The position numbers were made by a program, and so were the translations under genes. A DNA stretch of 33,045 nt, from the NCBI GenBank assembly GCA_964466385.1, contig CAYXNM010000010.1:1-33045 (forward strand). The letters are read 5' to 3'. Origin of the DNA: UBA5972 sp964466385. GTDB taxonomy: Bacteria > Pseudomonadota > Alphaproteobacteria > Rhodobacterales > Rhodobacteraceae. Positions 24,703 to 32,003 of this stretch are shown piece by piece (positions within the stretch are counted from its first letter, which is position 1; each line of letters opens with the position of its first letter). The notes beneath the pieces were generated by a model. The model saw only the letters and a list, made by a program, of their open reading frames with translations. It did not search any database and was not told the origin of the DNA.

Positions 24703-25614
24703 GTGGCACGCGACAGATATTCCGATCCGGATTATGGCCGCTCGATCAGACGGGTTTTGCTGGGCGTACTGGTCGTCTTGCTGTTTGGCATCTTTTTGTT
24801 GTGGCGCATCGACAGCCCGCGCGTCGAACAGTTCCGCAACGCCGCAATCGACCGGATCGTCCCGGGGTTCGACTGGGCGCTTGTCCCGGCTGCGCGGCTT
24901 TCGCGCATGGCCGGGAGTTTTCAGTCATATGCGAATATATATGAGCAAAACCAAGAGCTTCGCCGTGAATTGCAACGGCTCAAGGGGTGGCGCGAGGCGG
25001 CTTTGCAACTGGAACAGAAAAACGCGAAGCTTCTTGATCTCAACAATCTGCGCCTCAGCCCCAAACTCAGCTATCTTTCAGGCGTTGTGCTGACAGACAG
25101 CGGATCACCCTTCCGTCAGTCCGCGCTCATCAATGTGGGGCGGCGCGACGGGGTGATGGATGGCTGGGCCGCGATGGACGGTCTGGGGCTGGTCGGGCGG
25201 ATTTCCGGTGTGGCCGAGCATACCTCGCGCGTGATCCTGCTGACCGACAGCAACAGCCGTATTCCCGTGACCATCCAGCCGTCCGGACAGGTCGCGATCA
25301 TGTCGGGTGTAAACTCGCCTTTTCCCGTCATCGATTTTCTGGAAACGCCGGAAAGCGTGCATCCCAGCGACCGGGTTTTCACCTCGGGCGACGGGAATGT
25401 CTTTCCGCCCGATCTCTTTGTCGGGCACGTGGTTCTGGGGCGGAACGGACGCTATCTGGTGCAGCTTGCGGCAGATTATGAACGGCTGGAGTTTCTGCGC
25501 GTTCTTCGCAGCGTCACGGCGGAACAAATCGGCGTCTCGGACGCCCTGATCGGGGAGTCCGCGGCATCGCCCCCTGCCCCGTCCGCGAACCCGGAAACCG
25601 ATCCCGATGGCTGA
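24703..25614 (+). CDS. mreC: Rod-shape protein MreC
   Basis: A 303-residue bitopic protein: cytoplasmic tail 1-16, one membrane helix (about 17-34), a coiled coil (about 76-115, EQNQELRRELQRLKGWREAALQLEQKNAKL) and the periplasmic double beta-barrel (about 120-275, with VGRRDGVMDGWAAMDGLGLVGRI and SGDGNVFPPDLFVG). MreC links MreB to PBP2 and activates it. GTG 24703 follows AAGGGG at six or seven bases, which settles the start. The C-terminal 30 residues are Ala/Pro-rich and disordered. It overlaps mreD by eight bases. Confidence 0.95.
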   Translation: MARDRYSDPDYGRSIRRVLLGVLVVLLFGIFLLWRIDSPRVEQFRNAAIDRIVPGFDWALVPAARLSRMAGSFQSYANIYEQNQELRRELQRLKGWREAALQLEQKNAKLLDLNNLRLSPKLSYLSGVVLTDSGSPFRQSALINVGRRDGVMDGWAAMDGLGLVGRISGVAEHTSRVILLTDSNSRIPVTIQPSGQVAIMSGVNSPFPVIDFLETPESVHPSDRVFTSGDGNVFPPDLFVGHVVLGRNGRYLVQLAADYERLEFLRVLRSVTAEQIGVSDALIGESAASPPAPSANPETDPDG

Positions 25615-26146
25615 GTACCTGTTCACCCGTATCTGGCTGGGGCGGCTGGTATTCCTGGCCTGCACGGCATTCGTGGTCTTTCTTTACCTCATTCCCCTGC
25701 GGTTCAGCGCCGGTTTCCTGCCGCGCCCCGATCTGCTTGCCGGTCTTGTGCTGGCCTTTGTTCTGAGACGGCCCGAGTTCGTTCCGATCTGGCTGATCGC
25801 GCTGGTCTTTTTCCTGGCCGATCTCTTGCTCTTGCGTCCGCCCGGCCTGTGGGCGGCGGTCATGGTGGGGCTTTGCGCGTTTACGCGCGCTCAGGAATAC
25901 CGCCTGCGCGAACTCGGCTTTGTGTTCGAGTGGGTTTTTGTCGCAGGCGTGCTGTTCGTGGCCATTCTGTTCAATCGCCTGATCCTGGCGCTTGCCGTCG
26001 TGCCGCAACCGGAATTCGGGGCGGTCATGTTCCACTATTTCGTGACCGTACTCACCTATCCGGGTGTCGTCTTTTTCTGCCATTTCTTCCTGCGACTCCG
26101 CAAGATCACGCCGGATCAGGCGATCAGGTTTGGGCACCGATTATGA
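25607..26146 (+). CDS. mreD: Rod-shape protein MreD
   Basis: A 179-residue integral membrane protein with about five or six hydrophobic helices, the size and character of MreD, the inner-membrane partner of MreC in the elongasome. Sequence in this family is poorly conserved, so the call rests on membrane pattern and place between mreC (8-base overlap) and the PBP2 gene (ATGA overlap at 26143-26146). The overlaps imply translational coupling. Confidence 0.88.
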   Translation: MAEYLFTRIWLGRLVFLACTAFVVFLYLIPLRFSAGFLPRPDLLAGLVLAFVLRRPEFVPIWLIALVFFLADLLLLRPPGLWAAVMVGLCAFTRAQEYRLRELGFVFEWVFVAGVLFVAILFNRLILALAVVPQPEFGAVMFHYFVTVLTYPGVVFFCHFFLRLRKITPDQAIRFGHRL

Positions 26147-28065
26147 AACGTGGCAATCGCATAAATGGCACGAAGACCGGCCTGATGAACCGACGGGGGT
26201 TTTTGCTGGTCGGGGCGCAGGCTGGTTTTGTCGGACTTCTGGCGCTGCGACTTCGCCATCTGCAGGTGGATCAGGCGGACCAGTTTCGCATGTTGGCGGA
26301 AGAAAACCGCATCAATATCCGGCTGCTGCCCCCGGCGCGTGGTCTGATATTCGACCGCAACGGGCGCAAGATCGCTGACAATCGCCAAAACTACCGGATC
26401 ATCATCGTGCGGGAAAACGCCAGCGACCCGGCTGCGGTTCTTGCCCGGTTGTCAGGTATCATCCCGCTGGAGGAGGCGCGGATATCAAGCCTGCTGAACG
26501 AACTTGGGCGGCGGCCGTCCTTTGTGCCGGTGACGGTGGCTGAAAAGCTGACCTGGGCACAGATGGCGGCGGTGTCGGCAAACGCGCCGGCCCTGCCCGG
26601 GGTCTCCGCCGAGGTCGGTCTCAGCCGGTATTACCCTCTTGGTCCGGATTTCGCGCATATCGTGGGGTATGTGGGGCCGGTCAGCGACTATGACCTCAGC
26701 CGAACCGACGATCAGGATCCCCTGTTGCAGATCCCCAAATTCCAGATCGGCAAGAGCGGTGTCGAAAACAAGGTCGAGCGCACATTGCGCGGCTTTTCCG
26801 GCACGAAGAGGATCGAGGTCAACGCCGTTGGCCGCGTCATGCGCGAGATCGACCGCGCCGAAGGCAAGTCCGGCGCCAACATCGAACTGACGACCGACGC
26901 CCGCCTGCAGGACTACCTGCAGGCCCGACTGGGAGATCAGAGCGCCTCGGCCGCTGTCATGGACGTCAAAACCGGAGATCTGGTCGCAATCGGTTCCACC
27001 CCCAGTTTTGACCCCAATAAATTCGTCAACGGCATTTCGGTCGCCGACTACAAACAACTGACCGAAAACGATTACCGCCCTCTGGCCAACAAATCGGTGC
27101 AGGGCACCTATCCGCCGGGATCGACATTCAAGATGATGGTCGCACTCGCGGCTCTGGAGGCAGGGGTCGTCACGCTTTCGGAAAAGGTTTTCTGCCCGGG
27201 ATATTATGTTCTGGGCAAGCAGAAATTCCATTGCTGGAAACGCGCCGGGCATGGGCGCGTGAACCTGCATGACAGCCTGAAACACTCCTGTGATGTCTAT
27301 TATTACGAAATGGCCCAAAGGGTGGGCATCGAGAGAATCGCGGCGATGGCGCGCCGGTTCGGGCTGGGGGAAAGATTTGCGCTGCCATTGAACGGTGTTG
27401 CCGCGGGGCTGATCCCCGACAAGGCGTGGAAGCACCGGATCGTCAAGGAGGACTGGCGCATCGGCGACACCCTGAACGCGGCCATCGGACAGGGTTTCGT
27501 GCTGGCCTCGCCGTTGCAACTGGCCACCATGGCCGCACGCCTTGCGACCGGTCGCGCGGTTGTGCCGCGTCTGATCCAGTCGGTTGACGGGGTTGCGACA
27601 CACTCCGCCAAGCCGGAAATCATCGACATATCGCAAGAGGCGATCGACGCCGTGCGCAGCGGCATGTTTGCCGTTTCCAATGATCGCGGTGCCACGGCCT
27701 ATTCCACCCGCATCGCTGAAAAGACGCTGCGCATGGCCGGCAAGACCGGCACCAGCCAGGTCCGCCGGATTACAAAGAAAGAGCGCGCACGTGGCGTCAC
27801 GCGGAATTCTCAACTGCCGTGGAAACAACGCGACCACGCGCTTTTCGTGGCGTTCGCGCCGTTTGACGCACCGCGTTACGCGGTTTCCGTCATCGTGGAA
27901 CACGGGGGGGGCGGGTCACGTTTTGCCGCCCCAATCGCGCGCGACGTGCTGCTGGAGGCGCTCTATCAGGGCGAACCTCCGCCAAGCGCCTACCCTGCCA
28001 GTCAACGCACACGCATCCGCAACGAGCGCAAGAAACTCGACCTGATCGACTGGGGCGGGACATGA
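26143..28065 (+). CDS. mrdA: Penicillin-binding protein 2 (elongation transpeptidase)
   Basis: Class B PBP, the cross-linking enzyme of lateral wall growth. 640 residues: membrane anchor (about 20-38), non-catalytic pedestal (about 60-245; LLPPARGLIFDRNG is the usual dimer-domain opening), and transpeptidase domain (about 265-615). Active-site motifs are present: STFK (Ser327 nucleophile, Lys330), SCD (382-384) and KTGT (534-537). ATG 26143 overlaps the mreD stop in an ATGA; the frame stays open back to 25849 inside mreD but that stretch is not PBP2. It overlaps rodA by ATGA at 28062-28065. Confidence 0.96.
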   Translation: MKRGNRINGTKTGLMNRRGFLLVGAQAGFVGLLALRLRHLQVDQADQFRMLAEENRINIRLLPPARGLIFDRNGRKIADNRQNYRIIIVRENASDPAAVLARLSGIIPLEEARISSLLNELGRRPSFVPVTVAEKLTWAQMAAVSANAPALPGVSAEVGLSRYYPLGPDFAHIVGYVGPVSDYDLSRTDDQDPLLQIPKFQIGKSGVENKVERTLRGFSGTKRIEVNAVGRVMREIDRAEGKSGANIELTTDARLQDYLQARLGDQSASAAVMDVKTGDLVAIGSTPSFDPNKFVNGISVADYKQLTENDYRPLANKSVQGTYPPGSTFKMMVALAALEAGVVTLSEKVFCPGYYVLGKQKFHCWKRAGHGRVNLHDSLKHSCDVYYYEMAQRVGIERIAAMARRFGLGERFALPLNGVAAGLIPDKAWKHRIVKEDWRIGDTLNAAIGQGFVLASPLQLATMAARLATGRAVVPRLIQSVDGVATHSAKPEIIDISQEAIDAVRSGMFAVSNDRGATAYSTRIAEKTLRMAGKTGTSQVRRITKKERARGVTRNSQLPWKQRDHALFVAFAPFDAPRYAVSVIVEHGGGGSRFAAPIARDVLLEALYQGEPPPSAYPASQRTRIRNERKKLDLIDWGGT

Positions 28066-29201
28066 GCTATCTTGTCCACAACCAGAAAACCATGCCGACC
28101 GGTTTCCGGAAAGTTCTCTATGTCAACTGGCCCCTGGTCGTTCTGATCAGCGCCGTGGCGGCGGTCGGCATGATGATGCTCTATTCGGTTGCCGGTGGCA
28201 GTGTCGAGCCATGGGCGGCAGCGCAGGCGAAAAGGTTTGCGCTTGGGTTTGTTTTGATGCTGCTGGTCGGCTTTGTACCGCTTTACTTCTGGCGCAATGT
28301 GGCGGGCTTCATTTATGCGGTTTCGCTTTTCCTGCTGATCGGGGTCGCCCTGTTTGGCGACGTGGGTATGGGTGCGCAGCGCTGGATCGACCTTGGCGTC
28401 CTGCGATTGCAACCCTCCGAACTGATGAAAGTCGCCCTGGTGCTGGCGCTGGCGGCCTATTACGACTGGCTGGATATGGAAAAGACGTCGCGGCCCTTGT
28501 GGATCTTTCCGCCCCTGATGTTGATCGCGGTACCGATGCTGCTGGTCCTCAGACAACCCGATCTGGGGACGGCGTTGCTGCTGGGCCTTGGCGGGGCGAC
28601 GATCATGTTTCTGGCCGGGGTCAGCTGGGTTTATTTCGCCGTTGCGTTTGTGACGGTTGGAGCTCTGGTGGGAACGGTGATGTTTTCGCGTGGAACCGGC
28701 TGGCAGATCCTGCAGGATTATCAATACCGGCGGATCGACACGTTCCTTGATCCATCGACCGACCCCCTGGGGGCCGGCTATCACATCACGCAATCAAAAA
28801 TAGCGCTTGGTTCGGGGGGCTGGGGCGGGCGTGGGTTCATGCAGGGCACCCAAAGCCGCCTGAATTTTCTGCCCGAAAAACAGACGGATTTCATTTTCAC
28901 GACATTGGCGGAGGAGCTTGGCTTTGTCGGAGGGGTCTCGTTGTTGCTGCTCTATGCGCTGATCATCTTCTTTTGCGTGTTTTCGGCCTTCGGGAACCGC
29001 GACCGGTTCGGAGCACTCCTGACATTTGGCGTGGCCACGACGTTCTTTCTGTTCTTCGCGGTCAACATGTCGATGGTGATGGGCATGGCCCCGGTCGTTG
29101 GCGTGCCGTTGCCGCTTGTGTCGTACGGAGGCACAGCCATGCTTGTTCTTCTGATTGCCTTTGGACTGGTCCAAAGCGCGCATATTCACCGACCCCGGTA
29201 A
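28062..29201 (+). CDS. rodA: Peptidoglycan glycosyltransferase RodA (SEDS family)
   Basis: A 379-residue polytopic protein of the SEDS family, the glycan-strand polymerase of the elongasome, partner of PBP2. About ten membrane helices are visible. SEDS landmarks include QRWIDLGVLRLQPSELMK (about 107-124), LRQPDLGTALLL (about 163-174), FLPEKQTDFIFTTLAEELGF and VGVPLPLVSYGGTAML near the end. It shares ATGA with mrdA, so the pair is made together. A short gap of 10 bases separates it from the dehydrogenase gene. Confidence 0.96.
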   Translation: MSYLVHNQKTMPTGFRKVLYVNWPLVVLISAVAAVGMMMLYSVAGGSVEPWAAAQAKRFALGFVLMLLVGFVPLYFWRNVAGFIYAVSLFLLIGVALFGDVGMGAQRWIDLGVLRLQPSELMKVALVLALAAYYDWLDMEKTSRPLWIFPPLMLIAVPMLLVLRQPDLGTALLLGLGGATIMFLAGVSWVYFAVAFVTVGALVGTVMFSRGTGWQILQDYQYRRIDTFLDPSTDPLGAGYHITQSKIALGSGGWGGRGFMQGTQSRLNFLPEKQTDFIFTTLAEELGFVGGVSLLLLYALIIFFCVFSAFGNRDRFGALLTFGVATTFFLFFAVNMSMVMGMAPVVGVPLPLVSYGGTAMLVLLIAFGLVQSAHIHRPR

Positions 29202-29211
29202 GGAAAACCCC

Positions 29212-30150
29212 ATGCCCCCCAACATTCTTTATGCCGGAAACCCTGCCCAATGGCCGGTCTACCGGGAAACGCTGAAAGCCGCGCTTGACGAACTGGGCGT
29301 GCCAGCAGCGATCAGCACGGAATGCGCCGACCCTGCAACGGTCGATTACGTGGTCTTTTCGCCGGGCGGCCCGGTTCGGGATTTCAGTCCTTTTACCCGT
29401 TTGAAAGCCGTGCTCAGCCTTTGGGCGGGGGTTGAAAGCTTTCAGGACAACCCGTCCTTGGTCGCACCGCTTGCACGCATGGTCGACCCGGCGCTGAGCG
29501 AGGGCATGGCGGAATGGGTTCTTGGCCATTGCCTGCGTTACCACCTTGGCATGGATGCGCATATTCTGGGGCAGGACGGGGTTTGGCGCAATGACGTGTC
29601 GCCCGCACTGGCGCGGGACCGGAGGGTGGGCATTCTGGGCCTTGGCGAACTTGGCCGTTTCACCGCCCACGCCCTCAAATCTGCGGGGTTTCGGGTCAGC
29701 GGGTGGAGCCGGCGCCAAAAGAACCTTGACGGCGTCACCTGTTTCAGCGGTGTTGACGGACTTGACAGGATGCTGGCGCAAACGGAAATCCTCGTCCTGT
29801 TGCTGCCCGCAACCACGGAAACGAACGACATCCTGAATGTCAAGACACTGGCGATGCTGCCTGCGGGCGCTTTCCTGCTGAACCCCGGTCGCGGGACGCT
29901 GATCGACGACGACGCGTTGCTTGACGCGCTTGGCAGTGGCCGGATCGCCCACGCGACGCTGGACGTATTTCGCGTCGAACCACTTCCCGCCGATCACCCG
30001 TATTGGGCCCATCCAAACGTCACCGTCACGCCCCATATCGCGTCAGAGACCCGCGCCAAATCGGCCTCGCGGACGATCGCGGAAAACGTGCGGCGTGGCG
30101 AGGCCGGGGAAGCCCTGCTTTATCTGGTGGATCGCAAGGCCGGGTATTGA
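29212..30150 (+). CDS. 2-hydroxyacid dehydrogenase, GhrA-like (glyoxylate/hydroxypyruvate reductase)
   Basis: A 312-residue NAD(P)-dependent D-2-hydroxyacid dehydrogenase. The Rossmann motif is GLGELG (143-148), and the catalytic triad is Arg227 (NPGRGTLI), Glu256 (RVEPLP) and His275 (TPHIAS). Short length and the opening sequence match the GhrA type, which reduces glyoxylate and hydroxypyruvate; the exact substrate cannot be told. ATG 29212 follows AAGGA at eight bases. It is read in the same direction as rodA, 10 bases after it, so it may ride on the cell-shape transcript though it has no known part in wall growth. Confidence 0.9.
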   Translation: MPPNILYAGNPAQWPVYRETLKAALDELGVPAAISTECADPATVDYVVFSPGGPVRDFSPFTRLKAVLSLWAGVESFQDNPSLVAPLARMVDPALSEGMAEWVLGHCLRYHLGMDAHILGQDGVWRNDVSPALARDRRVGILGLGELGRFTAHALKSAGFRVSGWSRRQKNLDGVTCFSGVDGLDRMLAQTEILVLLLPATTETNDILNVKTLAMLPAGAFLLNPGRGTLIDDDALLDALGSGRIAHATLDVFRVEPLPADHPYWAHPNVTVTPHIASETRAKSASRTIAENVRRGEAGEALLYLVDRKAGY

Positions 30151-30189
30151 GCCGGGCCTGCCCGGCAGAGGTTCCGGGCGTAGTCCTAG

Positions 30190-30230
30190 AGCGCAATCCG
30201 AAAAGTGGGAACCGGTTTTCGGATTGCGCT
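30190..30230. repeat. Perfect 41-bp palindrome with AAAAGTGGGAACCGGTTTT core
   Basis: A 15-bp perfect inverted repeat, AGCGCAATCCGAAAA (30190-30204) and its complement (30216-30230), with an 11-base loop GTGGGAACCGG. It begins 39 bases after the dehydrogenase stop codon. Intergenic palindromes with this core are, to my recollection, widely scattered in Rhizobiales and Rhodobacterales genomes. Only one copy is in this window, so its repeat status cannot be shown here. It may also act as a transcript end, but no T-run follows. Confidence 0.75.
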
Positions 30231-30269
30231 TAAAACCAATAAGATAAAGCCGCCCTGCCGATTCAGGTA

Positions 30270-30606
30270 ATACCAACGGCCGATTTCGTTGACCCGTTGA
30301 AACCACCGCCTGAAGGGAACGTTGAGATTTGCAACGGGCCGGTTAACAGGCGCCAATAGGCGCCCCGGCCCAGCGCCTGCCCGTCCCGATGGGCTGGCGC
30401 TTTCGCTGATGTCGCGCATCCCACCCCGTTCGTTCGGGCTTTGCTGGGATAAAGTGCCCCGAACTGGCGTTTCGCGCGCCACCCCACGGGCAGGCGCTGG
30501 GCCGTACGGAGATGGATTGAACCGGCTCATCACAAAGTCCCCTTCAGACCGGAAGTGGCCCTGCCCACACGCAATTCGGAGGGTCAATCTTTTGGGCCGT
30601 TGGTAT
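30270..30606. mobile_element. MITE-like element with terminal inverted repeats
   Basis: The ends are inverted copies of one another: ATACCAACGGCC, seven unmatched bases, TTGACCC at 30270-30295, and its complement with the same gap at 30581-30606. Inside, a 19-bp perfect inverted repeat joins 30366-30384 and 30486-30504, and CTGAAGGG (30310-30317) pairs with CCCTTCAG (30540-30547). The whole 337 bp can thus fold into one long interrupted hairpin with a small internal domain (GTTCGGG/CCCGAAC). No transposase is encoded. If TA at 30271 and 30604 is a target duplication, this fits a derivative of a TA-inserting element such as IS630; the parent is unknown. Confidence 0.72.
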
Positions 30607-30621
30607 AATAAGAACGCGGCT

Positions 30622-30674
30622 CCAGACCAAAATCGTCTCAGATTGAATCAATCTGAAAAAGAATTTTGGTCCGG
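30622..30674. repeat. Nested palindrome next to the MITE-like element
   Basis: An outer stem, 30622-30633 with 30663-30674 (12 pairs, one mismatch; GACCAAAAT core), surrounds a perfect inner hairpin TCAGATTG-AAT-CAATCTGA (30638-30656). The inner sequence resembles that of the neighbouring hairpin at 30702, so the two appear to be parts of one repeat unit. Confidence 0.65.
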
Positions 30675-30701
30675 ATTCAATGGTTTGAGCAATATTCTGG
30701 A

Positions 30702-30730
30702 ATCAGACTGGTTCAGTCTGATCTGTTTTT
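30702..30730 (+). terminator. Terminator-like hairpin, end of the palindrome cluster
   Basis: ATCAGACTG (30702-30710), loop GTT, CAGTCTGAT (30714-30722), then CTGTTTTT. The stem is nine perfect pairs with a T-run on the + strand. It would stop transcription from the dehydrogenase side before the convergent SseB gene, whose stop lies four bases away. Confidence 0.65.
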
Positions 30731-30733
30731 GCT

Positions 30734-31516
30734 CTAGCGCAGTTTGGGCGGTTGATCGGGGTTCATGCCCGGTGCCGACGGCAGCTCTTGCGCCGCGGGC
30801 TTTGGCGGTTTCGGGATATCGAAGGTCAGCGCGACGGATTTCATGCGCTTGACGGCCGGGTCGTTCGCATCAAAAAATGCAACATCCAGCGTGAACGCGC
30901 TTTGCAGAAAACTCAGCGTGTCCACGATCGCGCGCTGGATGTCTTCTTTCGCCTGCCCGTCCGCACCGATCACCGCCAGCAGGTGCCCACGCGTGTCATC
31001 CTGATACCGCACATCCAAAAGGCAGGCGCTTTGCGCGTGACCCGCAAGGGCCACAAGGCAGCGCGCCAGTGCCTGGGCGACGCTGTCAGGAACATTTTTT
31101 GGAGGGTGAAACGTCTGAACGCGGCCTTGCAGGCCTTGCGCGCGGTTGTCCAGAACTTCATTCAGCCAGTCAACCCCGTCCGGGGCGATCAGAAAGGCCG
31201 AGGGAACCGCGCCAAGATTGACGCCGATCCCCATCCCCTGCCCTTGCAGCATCCTGACGATGTCGCGTCCCCGGAGCGCGGCATAGGGCGCGGGTGATGC
31301 CCTGAATTCAGCCAGTCGCTCCTCGGTGTCAAAGACAAGAACGAATTGCCGGTCCTCCACTGTGACGATTTCGGGATCGATCCGGTCGCCCGCGGGTTCG
31401 GATCTCAGCAGGATGTAGACCTCGCGGCGCGAGAACTGCTCGTAATACCGCAGGCGCGTCACCCCGTTGTCCGGGTCGTTTTCCATCTCGCGATGTGCAA
31501 GGTCAAGTGGTGTCAT
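30734..31516 (-). CDS. SseB-family protein
   Basis: A 260-residue protein with the SseB N-terminal domain: FVLVFDTEERLAEF (about 57-70), YAALRGRDIVRMLQGQGMGIGVNLG (about 77-101) and SAFLIAPDGVDWL. The C-terminal half (about 140-240) matches the enhanced-serine-sensitivity C domain, and the tail is Pro-rich. E. coli SseB affects serine sensitivity; the biochemical role is unknown. ATG 31516 gives the usual family start, though its Shine-Dalgarno is poor; a GTG at 31561 is possible. It is divergent from the arsR-like gene (139-base gap). Confidence 0.87.
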   Translation of the reverse strand: MTPLDLAHREMENDPDNGVTRLRYYEQFSRREVYILLRSEPAGDRIDPEIVTVEDRQFVLVFDTEERLAEFRASPAPYAALRGRDIVRMLQGQGMGIGVNLGAVPSAFLIAPDGVDWLNEVLDNRAQGLQGRVQTFHPPKNVPDSVAQALARCLVALAGHAQSACLLDVRYQDDTRGHLLAVIGADGQAKEDIQRAIVDTLSFLQSAFTLDVAFFDANDPAVKRMKSVALTFDIPKPPKPAAQELPSAPGMNPDQPPKLR

Positions 31517-31619
31517 CCGTCGCCCCGGATCCTTTCGCGGGTGGTTCAGGCCGTGTTTCACATCTCCGCCCTAATGGGCCGCGATGCCAAGAGCAACAGC
31601 AATCACCGCGACAGATCCC

Positions 31620-31656
31620 TTGACGTCGTTTTGATATTACTATAAATCTAGTATTA
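31620..31656 (+). promoter_or_regulatory. arsR-type promoter and overlapping operator
   Basis: TTGACG (31620-31625) and TATAAA (31641-31646) form a promoter with a short 15-base spacer. Across the -10 and the start codon lies an imperfect inverted repeat, TATTACTA (31635-31642) and TAGTATTA (31649-31656), 7 of 8 matching with a six-base centre. That is the size and place of an ArsR/SmtB operator. The start codon ATG is about ten bases after the -10 with no ribosome site, so the mRNA is probably leaderless. Confidence 0.65.
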
Positions 31657-32003
31657 TGAAAACAGATCAGATCGAAGATACCCGAATCCTTGATGCCGCG
31701 CAGGCGTTTGCTGCGCTTGGCTCTGAACAGCGATTGCTGGTCTTGCGCGCGCTCGTGCGTGCGGGCCCTGACGGTTTGTCCATCGGGGAACTGTCCCGGA
31801 AAACCGGGATTACGGGGGCCAACATGACGCACCATGTCCGGGTTCTCAGCCAGGCCGGGCTTGTGATCCAGACCCGCAAGGGAAGATCGATCATATGTGC
31901 CGCCGTTGCCTATGACACGACCGAGGCCCTTGCAGCCTATCTGTTGGAGAACTGCTGCGCCGACACGACAAATCCCCACCACAAACACGGACAGAAAGAA
32001 TGA
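31656..32003 (+). CDS. ArsR-family metal/metalloid-responsive repressor
   Basis: A 115-residue winged-helix repressor: dimer helix (about 12-35), recognition helix in LSIGELSRKTGITGANMTHHVRVLSQAGLV (41-70), wing IQTRKGRSIICAAV. Candidate metal ligands are Cys81, the adjacent Cys100-Cys101, and His108, His109, His111 near the C terminus. In several ArsR proteins paired C-terminal cysteines bind As(III), so a thiol-loving ion is likely; the exact inducer is unknown. It probably represses its own promoter. It shares ATGA with the permease gene (32000-32003), so the pair is made together. Confidence 0.9.
   Translation: MKTDQIEDTRILDAAQAFAALGSEQRLLVLRALVRAGPDGLSIGELSRKTGITGANMTHHVRVLSQAGLVIQTRKGRSIICAAVAYDTTEALAAYLLENCCADTTNPHHKHGQKE

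Noticed and set aside
25849..26142. A longer PBP2 start within mreD
   Set aside because: The extra residues are an out-of-frame reading of mreD and match no PBP2; ATG 26143 gives the ATGA junction and a proper membrane anchor.
26485..27903. A 472-codon open frame on the - strand
   Set aside because: Antisense to the mrdA transpeptidase domain, whose catalytic motifs are intact; no family features in the antisense product.
30186..30852. Open frames on both strands across the palindrome cluster
   Set aside because: They run through the MITE-like element and the palindromes, overlap the SseB gene end, lack ribosome sites and show no domain; their openness follows from base composition and inverted repeats.
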